A DNA stretch of 64,000 nucleotides from Iamia sp963728655 (GTDB taxonomy: Bacteria; Actinomycetota; Acidimicrobiia; Acidimicrobiales; Iamiaceae): assembly GCA_963728655.1 (NCBI GenBank), contig CAVSLD010000002.1:124001-188000 (forward strand). The letters are read 5' to 3'. The translations under genes and the position numbers were made by a program. Shown here in pieces: positions 19,920 to 28,749 of the stretch. Below the pieces are notes generated by a model. That model did not search any database, was not told the origin of the DNA, and saw only the letters and a program-made list of their open reading frames with translations. Each line of letters opens with the position of its first letter. Position 1 is the stretch's first letter.

Positions 19920-20927
19920 TCAGGGCGCGCCCTCCTCGGGCAGCAGGCCCTGCTGGTCGAGGCGGAAGAGGAGGACCAGGGCCGGGAAGATGAACAGCAC
20001 CGCCAGCCCCGTGGCCACCAGCACGGCCCCGATGGTGCCGTCGGGGGCGGCCGCCTCGGCGATGGTGAGCGTCTCGGGGAGCATGAAGTCCCACTGGGCC
20101 ACGCCCCAGGCCACGACGACCGAGGCCACCGCCACGGCGGCCGCCTCCCGGCCCCCCCGGTCGGCGCGGCGCAGCAGCAGGACGAGCGAGGCCACGCCGG
20201 CCACCGCGGAGACCACCACGAGGGGCAGCGCCCGCGAGGTCAGCCCGTCGAAGAGGTACTCGGAGTCGGCGGCCAGGACGAAGACGCCGACGACGGCGAC
20301 GACACCGGTGACCACCGCGGCGCCCACCGCCCGGACCCGGAAGTACTCGACCATCGCCTCGTCGCCCAGACGCCGGGCGTCGCGCACCAGGTACACGGCG
20401 GCGAGGTAGGCGACCACGCACACCGCCAGCACCCCGCCGAGGACGGAGGTGGGGTTCACCCAGCTGCCCCAGGTGTCGCCCGCCCGTCCGCCGGCGGGCA
20501 CCCGGCCCGAGGCGATGGACCCGGCGATGGCGCCCATGCAGTAGGGCACCAGCACCGAGGACACGGCGAAGGCGGCACCGAAGTTGCGCTGGTCGCGGGT
20601 GCGCAGCACGACCTTGCGGAAGGCGAAGCCCGAGCCTCGCAGGACGATGCCGAGGGCGGCGAGGGCCAGCGGGACGAACAGCGTGAGGGTGATCGACGCG
20701 TAGGCCTCCGGGAAGCACGTCCACAGGACCACGAAGACGAAGATGAGCCAGACGTGGTTGGCCTCCCACACCGGCCCGATGGAGTGGTCGATCACCGCTC
20801 GCGGGCGCTCGCCCCGCTCGGGGCCGCCGGCCACGAGGTCCCAGAAGCCCGCCCCGAAGTCGGCGCCGGCCAGCACCGCGTAGGCGGTGACGGCCACGAA
20901 CAGCACCACCGCGGCGGCGGTGCTCAC
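19920..20927 (-). CDS. cydB: Cytochrome bd ubiquinol oxidase subunit II
   Basis: 335 residues with eight or more hydrophobic helices. Family features include the N-terminal LAGADFGAGFWDL, the highly conserved GPVWEANHVWLIF, GIVLRGSGFAFRK and a C-terminal helix. CydB scaffolds the oxidase and, with CydA, reduces O2 to water with quinol electrons without pumping protons but with high O2 affinity. The GTG overlaps the CydA stop (GTGA), so the subunits are translationally coupled. CydDC assembly genes are not in the window. No frameshift is seen. Confidence 0.95.
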   Translation of the reverse strand: MSTAAAVVLFVAVTAYAVLAGADFGAGFWDLVAGGPERGERPRAVIDHSIGPVWEANHVWLIFVFVVLWTCFPEAYASITLTLFVPLALAALGIVLRGSGFAFRKVVLRTRDQRNFGAAFAVSSVLVPYCMGAIAGSIASGRVPAGGRAGDTWGSWVNPTSVLGGVLAVCVVAYLAAVYLVRDARRLGDEAMVEYFRVRAVGAAVVTGVVAVVGVFVLAADSEYLFDGLTSRALPLVVVSAVAGVASLVLLLRRADRGGREAAAVAVASVVVAWGVAQWDFMLPETLTIAEAAAPDGTIGAVLVATGLAVLFIFPALVLLFRLDQQGLLPEEGAP

Positions 20928-22423
20928 GGGTCGTCCCCGGTGCCCTCGGCGGCGGTGCCCGCGGTCCGCCCGGCGCCACCCCGGCCCGGGCGTGGGCCCC
21001 CGGGTCCTCGGACGGGCCGTAGGGGACGTCGGTCTCGTCGAAGGCGTCGTCGTGGCTCGGCTGCGTCGTGCTGGCGCCGGAAGCGGCGGCTCATCCCCCG
21101 CAGCACCAGGATGGTGGTCACGGCCAGGCCCGTGTAGAGGACGGTCACGCCGATGAAGGTCATCCACACGCCGGTGTTGGCGGTGGCCGCGTCGTCGACC
21201 CGCATCAGCTCGTAGACGATCCAGGGTTGGCGCCCGACCTCGCTCACCACCCAGCCCGCCTCCATGGCGACGATGGCCAGCACGCCCGGCCGACGCGGCG
21301 ACGCGCAGGAAGAGCTTGCTCTGGGGCATGTCGCGCCGGCGCCAGCCAGGTGAGCCCGAACCAGAGCGACAGCAGGAGCAGGGCCGTGCCCAGGCCGACC
21401 ATGACGTCCCACGCCAGGTGGACGACGTTGACCTGGCTCACCGTCGGGCGCTCGTCGGCCGGCACGGCGTCGAGGCCCTGCGACCACGGTGGCGGTGCCG
21501 GTCCCGGGGTCGACGAGGATCGAGGCCATGCCCGGGATGGGGATGCCCCCGCTGACGGTGCCGTCGTCGTCGAGCCGGCCGAGGAGGGTCTCGGGCACGT
21601 CGTCGCCCGTGGTCGGCACCATCTCGATGGCGGCGAACTTGGTGGGCTGGTTCTCGGCCACCCAGCGGGCCAGGGAGTCGCCCACGCCCATCTGGATGGG
21701 CGTGGCGATGGCGGCCACGGTGAAGGGGATGAGGAACCCGAGCCGGTGGTACCGGTCCCGCCGGCCCCGCAGCATCCCGACGGCGTAGACCGAGGCCACG
21801 AGGAAGCCGCCGACCACGTAGGCGGCCACCACCATGTGGGCGGCCATGAGGGGCATGGCGTCGTTGAAGATCACGGCCACGGGGTCGACCTCGACCACCT
21901 CGCCGGCCGAGTCGAGGGTGAACCCCGACGGCGAGTTCATCCACGCGTTGGCGGCGATCACCGAGGCGCTGCCCATGATGCCGGCGATCACGATGGGGAC
22001 GCCGGTCCAGAAGTGGGCCCAGGGCTTCAGCCGGCGCCAGCCGTAGATGTAGATCGAGACGAACACCGCCTCGGTGAAGAAGAACAGCCCCTCGAAGGCG
22101 AACGGGACGCCGAAGGCCTCGCCCCACTGGCCCATGAACCGCGGCCAGAGCAGGCCGAACTCGAAGCTGAGCACCGTGCCGGTGACCGCGCCCACGGCGA
22201 AGGTGACGGCCATGTACTTCGACCAGCGCTGGGCCAGGAGCAGGGCGTCGGCGTCGTCGTGGCGGATCGCCCGGTAGTTGGCGATCAGGGCCATCAGGGC
22301 CCACGACACGCCCAGGGGCACGAGGATGATGTGGAACGCGAGGGTGAACGCCATCTGCGACCGGGCCCACGGCACCGGGTCCACCGCGAGCACGGGCGCC
22401 AGCCCGAGGAGGGTGCCGGTCAC
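20924..22423 (-). CDS. cydA: Cytochrome bd ubiquinol oxidase subunit I (frameshifted near 21290-21480)
   Basis: About 497 residues. Conserved elements are intact: heme b595-ligand region AFTLAFHIILVPLG, FSFE-type SFEFGLLWPRFMG, the quinol-loop entry, and the signature GRQPWIVYELMR. Single-base insertions near 21480, 21340 and 21290 divert the frame between TATVV and AIVAMEAGWVV, but the expected NVVHLAWDVMVG and MPQSKLFLRVAAS segments are present in the alternative frames. The loop between the helices is short, as in CydA forms lacking the long Q-loop. The gene is divergent from malic enzyme across 295 bases. Confidence 0.92.
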   Translation of the reverse strand: MTGTLLGLAPVLAVDPVPWARSQMAFTLAFHIILVPLGVSWALMALIANYRAIRHDDADALLLAQRWSKYMAVTFAVGAVTGTVLSFEFGLLWPRFMGQWGEAFGVPFAFEGLFFFTEAVFVSIYIYGWRRLKPWAHFWTGVPIVIAGIMGSASVIAANAWMNSPSGFTLDSAGEVVEVDPVAVIFNDAMPLMAAHMVVAAYVVGGFLVASVYAVGMLRGRRDRYHRLGFLIPFTVAAIATPIQMGVGDSLARWVAENQPTKFAAIEMVPTTGDDVPETLLGRLDDDGTVSGGIPIPGMASILVDPGTGTATVVAGPRRRAGRRAPDGEPGQRRPPGVGRHGRPGHGPAPAVALVRAHLAGAGATCPRASSSCASPRRPGVLAIVAMEAGWVVSEVGRQPWIVYELMRVDDAATANTGVWMTFIGVTVLYTGLAVTTILVLRGMSRRFRRQHDAAEPRRRLRRDRRPLRPVRGPGGPRPGRGGAGRTAGTAAEGTGDDP

Positions 22424-22718
22424 GGGCGTTCCCCTCGGGCGGGGGGCCGGGCGACGCTCGGGGGAGCGTGGCGTTCGCTGGTCGGTGACGGCATCGCGGC
22501 AGGTCCTCCCGGTGGCGGCGGGTCGACCAGATCGGCGCGCGGGGCCGGGTGGGAGGCGCGGACGCGCCCTCCGGCGCGGTCGCCCCGGTCACGCAGGGGT
22601 CACGAACCCGGGCTCCCTGCCGACCCTAGGATCACCCCCGAGGGGGAGACGGGGTGCACGACCCGGTCTGTGCCCTCCGAGGTCAGAGCTCGACCTACGA
22701 CCGACCGGAGCGCCTGCC
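22424..22718. promoter_or_regulatory. Divergent regulatory region between cydAB and the malic enzyme operon
   Basis: 295 bases with no coding sequence. TAGGAT at 22627-22632 is the best plus-strand -10 candidate. CCCCCGAGGGGG at 22635-22646 is a perfect 12-base palindrome just downstream of it, and TCACG is directly repeated around 22590-22606. This region could co-regulate cydAB and the malate-pyruvate genes, for example by oxygen or redox, but no known Rex, ResD or GlxR box was clear. Confidence 0.45.
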
Positions 22719-24421
22719 ATGCCCCCCACCGAACCCCTCGCCGTCTCCGAGCGGGGTCGCGCCCTGCTCACCCGGCCGGTGCTCAACAAGGGCACCGCGT
22801 TCACGGCCGAGGAGCGCGACGCCTTCGACCTCCACGGCCTGCTGCCGACCCACGTCGAGACCCTCGAGCAGCGCGCCGACCGGGTGCGCATGCAGCTCAG
22901 CCTGGAGACCACCGACATCGGTCGCCACGTGCTCCTGCGCGAGGTGCAGGACGAGGACGAGACCCTCTTCCTCCGCGTGCTGCTCGACGACATCGAGGAC
23001 CTGCTGCCCATCGTCTACACGCCGGTGGTGGGGGAGGCCTGCCAGAAGTTCAGCCGCATCTACCGGGGCCACCCCCGGGGCCTGTTCCTCTCCTACCCGG
23101 ACGCCGACCGGCTCGAGGACATGCTCGCGCAGCGTCCCGCGCGACCACGACGAGGTGGCGGTCATCGTGGTCACCGACGGCGAGCGCATCCTGGGCCTCG
23201 GCGACCAGGGCGCCGACGGCCTGGGCATCCCCATCGGGAAGCTCTCGCTCTACTCGGCCTGCGCCGGCATCGACCCCGCGGGCACGCTGCCGATCATCCT
23301 CGACGTCGGCACCGACAACGAGGAGCGGCGCAACGACCCCGACTACCTCGGGTGGCGCCACGAGCGGGTCGACGGCGACGACTACGACGCCTTCGTCGAG
23401 CGCTTCGTCCAGGCCGTCAAGACGGTCTTCCCCGACGTCCTGCTCCAGTGGGAGGACTTCGCCGAGCGCCACGCCCACAAGCTGCTGGGCCGCTACCGCG
23501 ACCAGCTCTGCACCTTCAACGACGACATCCAGGGCACGGCCACGGTGGTCGCTGGCCTCGGTGCTCTCGGCCATGCGCCGACCGGGCCGCGAGCTCGCAC
23601 GACCAGCGGGTGGTGCTGGTGGGTGCGGGCTCGGCCGGATCGGGCATCGCCGAGGCAGCTGGTGGCGGGCCATGGTGGCCGGCGGCCTGTCCGAGGACGA
23701 GGCCCGCGCCCGCTTCTACATGGTCGACCGGCCCGGCCTGCTCACCTCCGACATGGACGGCCTCGAGCCCTTCCAGGTGCCGTTGGCCCAGGACCCTGCG
23801 GCGGTGGCCGACTGGGACCGGGCCGACCCGTCGCAGACCACGCTGCTCGACGTGATCGCCAACGCGTCGCCGTCGGTGCTGATCGGCGTCACCGGCGTGC
23901 CCGGGCATCTTCACCGAGGAGGTCGTCCGGGCGCATGGCCGCGGCCGACGAGGCGCCCGTCGTCTTCCCGCTGTCGAACCCGACCTCCCGCGCCGAGGCC
24001 ACCGCCGACGGACGTGCTCACCTGGTCCGACGGCCGGGCCCTGGTGGCCACCGGCAGCCCGTTCGACCCGGTCACGGTCGACGGCGTCACCCACACCATC
24101 GCCCAGAGCAACAACTCCTACATCTTCCCCGGCGTCGGCCTCGGGGTGCGGGCCTCGGGCGCCCGGCGGGTGTCCGACGGCATGTTCATGGCCGCGGCCC
24201 GGGCCCTGGCCGATGCCGTCGCCGCCCACGCACACCGGCGACAGCCTGCTGCCCGCCCTGGCCGAGGTCCGCGAGCGTCAGCCGGGCCATCGCCGTGGCC
24301 GTGGCGGCCCAGGCCCAGGCCGAGGGGCTGGCCCCGGAGACCTCGCCCGACGAGCTCGACCGCCGCGGTCGACGCCACCACATGGCAGGCCGAGTACCGC
24401 CCCTTCGTGCCCGCCGACTGA
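22719..24421 (+). CDS. maeA: NAD-dependent malic enzyme (frameshifted)
   Basis: About 560 residues after repair, matching the long malic enzymes of the SfcA/MaeA type that convert L-malate to pyruvate, CO2 and NADH. Visible are GTAFTAEERDAFDLHGLLP, IVYTPVVGEACQ (catalytic Tyr), LGLGDQGADGLGIPIGKL (catalytic Lys), CTFNDDIQGTA (metal-binding Asp pair), VLVGAGSAGSGI (NAD Rossmann) and PLSNPTSRAEAT. About twelve single-base insertions between 23140 and 24360 break the frame, but every conserved block is found in one frame or another. ATG at 22719 is the family's usual start. It heads a tight gene run (next start about 75 bases downstream). Confidence 0.9.
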
Positions 24422-24495
24422 ACATCGCACCCCCGCCGGCCGATGGATGCGGTCGGCACCCGACCGCCCGCCCGCCGACCCCGGAGCCCCGCCCC

Positions 24496-25742
24496 ATGAT
24501 CGACACCGAGCACCTACACGCCGAAGGGGGACAAGAAGAACTCGGACTTCTTCGTGGAGTACCTCCCGAAGGTCTACGAGCGCCGCGCCGCCTCGGGCCT
24601 CGACGAGATCGTCGGGCGCATGGCCGGCGTGGTCATCCAGGTCGAGCACGGCGACGCCGTCGCCTACCTGGCCGAGCTGGCGGCCATGGGGCCCTACCGG
24701 GTGATCGACTCCCGGCTGACCGAGACCCACCGGGTCTTCCTGCTCCAGTCCCAGCCCGACTTCCCCCGCCTGGTGGTGACTCGAGCCGCTGAGCCCCTCC
24801 TACGAGGACGAGGTCACCCGCTGGAACGAGCTGTACCCGCTGTCGCGGGCCAAGCCCAACGCCCGCTACATCGGCGAGGTCTACTCGCGCCGACTCGGTG
24901 GCCGCGGTCCGCGAGGCCTGGAGCCCCAGAACATCCGGTTCGTCTACGAGGGCGACCAGGCCAACGACCTCTACTGCCGGGAGCACCTCACCTTCACCTT
25001 CCTCTCGGACTTCACCTACAACCGGGTCGGCTACGTCGACGTCGACCTCGACGACCTCGACGACCTCGGGCTGGGCGAGCGCTTCACCCTCTCCCCCGAG
25101 GAGCAGGGGAACGATCGACGCCGCGGCCGAGCTGCAGGCCGAGCACGGCATCGCCGGCCTGGTGCTGGGGCTCGACCACATGGCCACCCGCATCCTCGCC
25201 GGCGAGCGCGAGGACGCCATCCTCGAGTACCTCACCATGGTCCCGTACTACTTCTGGGGGGCCTACAACATCACCGAGATGAACTCGTCGACCAACGTCA
25301 CCCGCCACCCCGACGTGCCCGACGACAAGATGTCCCCGGCCCGGGTGTTCACCGCCAACAACACGCCGTCGTTCGTGAACTCCTTCGAGGGCCTGCCCGA
25401 TGCCCACCGAGGACTTCGTCCGCAACTTCGGCCGGCGGATGCACCACATGGCCTACGCCGTCACCGACGGCCACGTGGCCGACGAGAAGAACGTCGACTT
25501 CGTCGTCCGCCAGCTCTCAGGAGATGGGCACGCCCTTCCTGGCCAACGTGGTGGGCGAGTGCAAGGACGAGCCCAACCTCAAGCAGATCTTCTCCAAGGC
25601 CTCGCCGTAGTCGGTGCTCATCACCGAGTACATCGAGCGCTGCCACGGCTACGAGGGCTTCTTCACCCGGGACAACGTCGCCGCCCTCACGGCGGCCGCC
25701 GGCGAGGACGAGCGCTACGACCACGGCCATGTCTTCGACTGA
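24496..25742 (+). CDS. 4-hydroxyphenylpyruvate dioxygenase-like (VOC superfamily) protein, frameshifted
   Basis: About 405 residues after repair, with two vicinal-oxygen-chelate repeats. The C-terminal domain keeps the three likely Fe(II) ligands of HPPD-type enzymes: His in LGLDHMATRIL, His in RRMHHMAYAVTD and Glu in LITEYIERC, followed by the HPPD-like GFFTRDNVAAL. The N-terminal half (FFVEYLPKVYERRAASGLD, MAGVVIQVEHGDA) lacks ligands, as in HPPD. True HPPD makes homogentisate; here overall divergence makes the substrate uncertain. Breaks lie near 24510, 24780, 24890, 24910, 25110, 25400 and 25520. TAG at 25608-25610 stands where the family would have an aromatic residue. The stop overlaps the next start by 14 bases. 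Confidence 0.65.
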
Positions 25743-27090
25743 CGCGCCGACCACCGAGAGGGTGGTGATCGTCGGAGGCGGGTTCGCCGGGGTGGCCTGC
25801 GCCCAGGGCCTGGCCGAGCACGGGGTCGAGGTGACCCTGATCGACAGGAACACCTACCACCAGTTCCAGCCCCTGCTGTACCAGGTGGCCACGGCCCAGC
25901 TGGCGCCCAGCGACATCATGCGGCCGCTCCGCGGCCTGTTCCGCAAGCACCCCTCGGTGGCGGTCAAGGAGGCCGAGGTCACCGCGGTCGACCCCGTCGG
26001 CGCGACGGTCGCGCACCGTCGAGCGGGGAGACCTTCGCCGGCGACGTCCTGGTGCTGGCCACCGGCGCCCGGGCCACCTTCTTCGGGGTGCCCGGGGCCG
26101 AGGAGCACGCCCTGCCGCTCTACACCGCCACCGACGCCGAGAAGCTCCGCAACCGGGTCCTGCAGCTCTTCGAGGACGCCGACCTCGAGCCCTCCCGCGT
26201 CGACCGCGGTGCCCTCACCTTCGTCGTGGTCGGCGGCGGGCCCGACCGGCGTGGAGACCGCCGGCGCGCTGGCGGACCTGGTCAACGACGTCATGCCCGA
26301 GCGCTACCACGACCTCGACGTGGACCGGGCCCGCATCGTGCTGGTCGACCACGGCGACACCGTGCTGCGGCCCTTCTCGCCGACAGGGCACACGACTACG
26401 CAGCCGAGGTGCTGGCCCACAAGGGCGTCCGCCTGGAGCTGGGCACCTCGGTCGACGAGGTCACCGCCGACAAGGTGGTGCTCGGCGACGGCTCCGAGAT
26501 CCCCACCCGCTGCGTGGTCTGGGCCGGCGGCCTGACGGTGCCCCCGCTCGACGGCACCGACGGCGTCGGGCGCGGCCGGGGCGGTCGCATCACCGCGGGC
26601 CAGGACCTGTCGGTCGCCGGGCTTCCCCGGCGTGTACGCCATCGGCGACGTGGCCGGCGTGGAGGGCCCCGACGGCACGCGCCTACCCGCAGCTGGGCTC
26701 GGTGGCCATGCAGGCCGGCCGGGCCGCGGCCACCAGCATCCTGGCCCACCTCGCCGGCGTGTCGGCCCCCGCCTTCCGCTACCACGACAAGGGCATCATG
26801 GCCATGATCGGCCGGCGGGCCGCCATCGCCGAGGTCGGCGCCCACCACCACGAGCTGCACGGCACCATCGCCTACAGCGCCTGGCTCGGGGTCCACGCCT
26901 GGCTGATGAGCACCACCCGGGCCCGCATCGACGCCTTCATCTCCTGGGCGTGGGACTCCTTCTCGCACAGCCGGAGCCCCGCCGTCATCGACTCGCCCGA
27001 CGCGCCCCGCATCGACTGGGGCGACGAGGACCAGACCGACGACGCGGCCGCGGCGGACGACGCCCGGATCCGAAGGGAGCACACCCATGA
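25729..27090 (+). CDS. ndh: Type II NADH:quinone oxidoreductase (NDH-2), frameshifted
   Basis: About 450 residues after repair. FAD Rossmann VVIVGGGFAGVACAQGLA near residue 10, NADH Rossmann VVVGGGPTGVETAGAL near residue 180, the VVWAGG strand, VYAIGDVA with the FAD-binding Asp, YPQLGSVAMQAG, and a C-terminal amphipathic region (YSAWLGVHAWLMS) that docks NDH-2 on the membrane. It oxidises NADH and reduces quinone without pumping protons. Frame breaks lie near 26020, 26240, 26380, 26620, 26680 and 27060. The start follows directly inside the end of the HPPD-like gene, and the stop overlaps the next ATG by four bases (ATGA). Confidence 0.88.
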
Positions 27091-28707
27091 TCGAGAACGC
27101 CCGCACCAAGGTCTTCTGGGCGCGTGGTCGTGCTGGCCGTCGCTCGTCCTGCCCCTCGGCCCTCATCAGCCCGTGGTTCCTGCTGCTCGAGGTCGTCCTC
27201 GTGCCGCTGGTGCTGCTCGGCATCTGGGACCTGACCCAGACCCGCCACAGCATCCTGCGCAACTACCCCATCGATCGGGCACCTGCGGTTCGTCTTCGAG
27301 GACATGGGCCCCGAGCTCCACCAGTACCTGGTGGAGAACGACACCGACGGCCGGCCCTTCGACCGCGACACCCGCAGCCTCATGTACGAGCGGGCCAAGG
27401 GCGTGCCCGACCAGAAGCCGTTCGGCACCGAGCTCGACGTCTACACCACCGGCTACACCTGGATGACCCACTCGGTCGCCCCGCACCCGATGATCGACGA
27501 GCCCGAGCGCAACATGCGGATCACGGTGGGCGGACCCCAGTGCTCCCAGCCCTACTCCAGCTCGGTGCTCAACATCTCGGCCATGAGCTTCGGGGCCCTC
27601 GGCCACGCCGCGGTGCGGGCCATGAACCTGGGCGCCAAGAAGGGCGGCTTCGCCCACGACACCGGCGAGGGTGGCCTCTCCAAGTACCACCGGGAGAACG
27701 GCGGCGACCTCATCTGGCAGGTCGGCACCGGCTACTTCGGCTGCCGCACCCCGGACGGCGACTTCTCCCCCGAGCTGTTCCAGAAGACGGCGGCGCTGGA
27801 GCAGGTGAAGATGATCGAGATCAAGGTCTCGCAGGGCGCCAAGCCGGGCCACGGCGGCATCCTGCCCGGCGCCAAGGTCACCGAGGAGATCGCCGAGGCC
27901 CGCCTCGTCCCCGCCGGCCAGGACGTGCTCTCGCCCACCTACCACAAGGCCTTCTCCACGCCCCGAGAGATGATGGGCTTCATCACCCAGCTCCGGGAGC
28001 TCTCCGGCGGCAAGCCCGTCGGCTTCAAGATCTGCATCGGCTACCCGATCGAGATCGCCGCCATCGTCAAGGCCATGGTCGAGACCGGCGTGGTGCCGGA
28101 CTTCATCGTCGTCGACGGCGGCGAGGGCGGCACCGGCGCCGCCCCGCTGGAGTTCTCCGACGCCCTGGGCGCCCCGCTCATCGAGGGCCTGATGGTCGTC
28201 CAGAACATGATGGTGGGCGCCGGCCTCCGGGACCAGGTGAAGATCGGGGCCAGCGGCAAGCTGGTGTCGGCCTCGGCCATGGCCCGGGCCATGGCCCTGG
28301 GCGCCGACTGGTGCAACTCGGCCCGCGGCTTCATGTTCGCGGTGGGCTGCATCCAGTCCCAGCGCTGCCACACCAACCGCTGCCCGGTCGGCGTCACCAC
28401 CCAGGACGACAAGCTCCAGCGGGCCCTCGTGGTGCCGGACAAGGCCGAGCGGGTCCACGGCTTCCACCGCCACACGGTCCACGCCCTGGCCGAGATGGTG
28501 GCGGCCATGGGCCTCGACCACACCGCCGAGCTGCGCCCCGACCACGTGCTCCAGCGGATCAGCGCCACCGAGGTGAAGTCCTTCACCGAGATCCACCAGC
28601 CGTTCGCGCCGGGCCAGCTCCTCGAGGGCACCGCGCCGGAGCGCTTCCAGGACATCTGGGACCGCGCCTCGGCCGACGACTTCCGGCCGTCGGTCGGCGC
28701 CGCCTGA
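27087..28707 (+). CDS. FMN-binding glutamate-synthase-family protein with N-terminal membrane anchor
   Basis: About 540 residues. From residue about 75 the protein is the FMN/iron-sulfur barrel of glutamate synthase alone: MSFGALGHAAVRAMNLGA, GGLSKYHRENGGDLIWQVG, SQGAKPGHGGILPG, VDGGEGGTGAAP, and a CIQSQRCHTNRC cysteine set (C-x5-C-x4-C) for a [3Fe-4S] cluster. The glutaminase domain is absent. The N-terminus holds one or two hydrophobic helices (SPWFLLLEVVLVPLVLLGI), so it is probably membrane-bound. Frame breaks near 27270 and, offsetting one another, near 27120-27160 affect only the N-terminal 65 residues. Relatives have unproven function; a quinone-linked role is inferred from its neighbours. 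Confidence 0.82.
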
Positions 28708-28749
28708 CGCCGGACCCACCCGCCCCCACCACCACCCCGAGGACATGAC

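Noticed and set aside
21068..24421. A 1117-codon plus-strand ORF over cydA and malic enzyme
   Set aside because: Its first half is antisense to cydA. The end is in frame with parts of malic enzyme only because of the frameshifts there.
25608..25610. TAG as a pyrrolysine or read-through codon
   Set aside because: No pyl genes or recoding signal are visible, the surrounding gene has several sequence errors, and a one-base substitution from TAC explains it.
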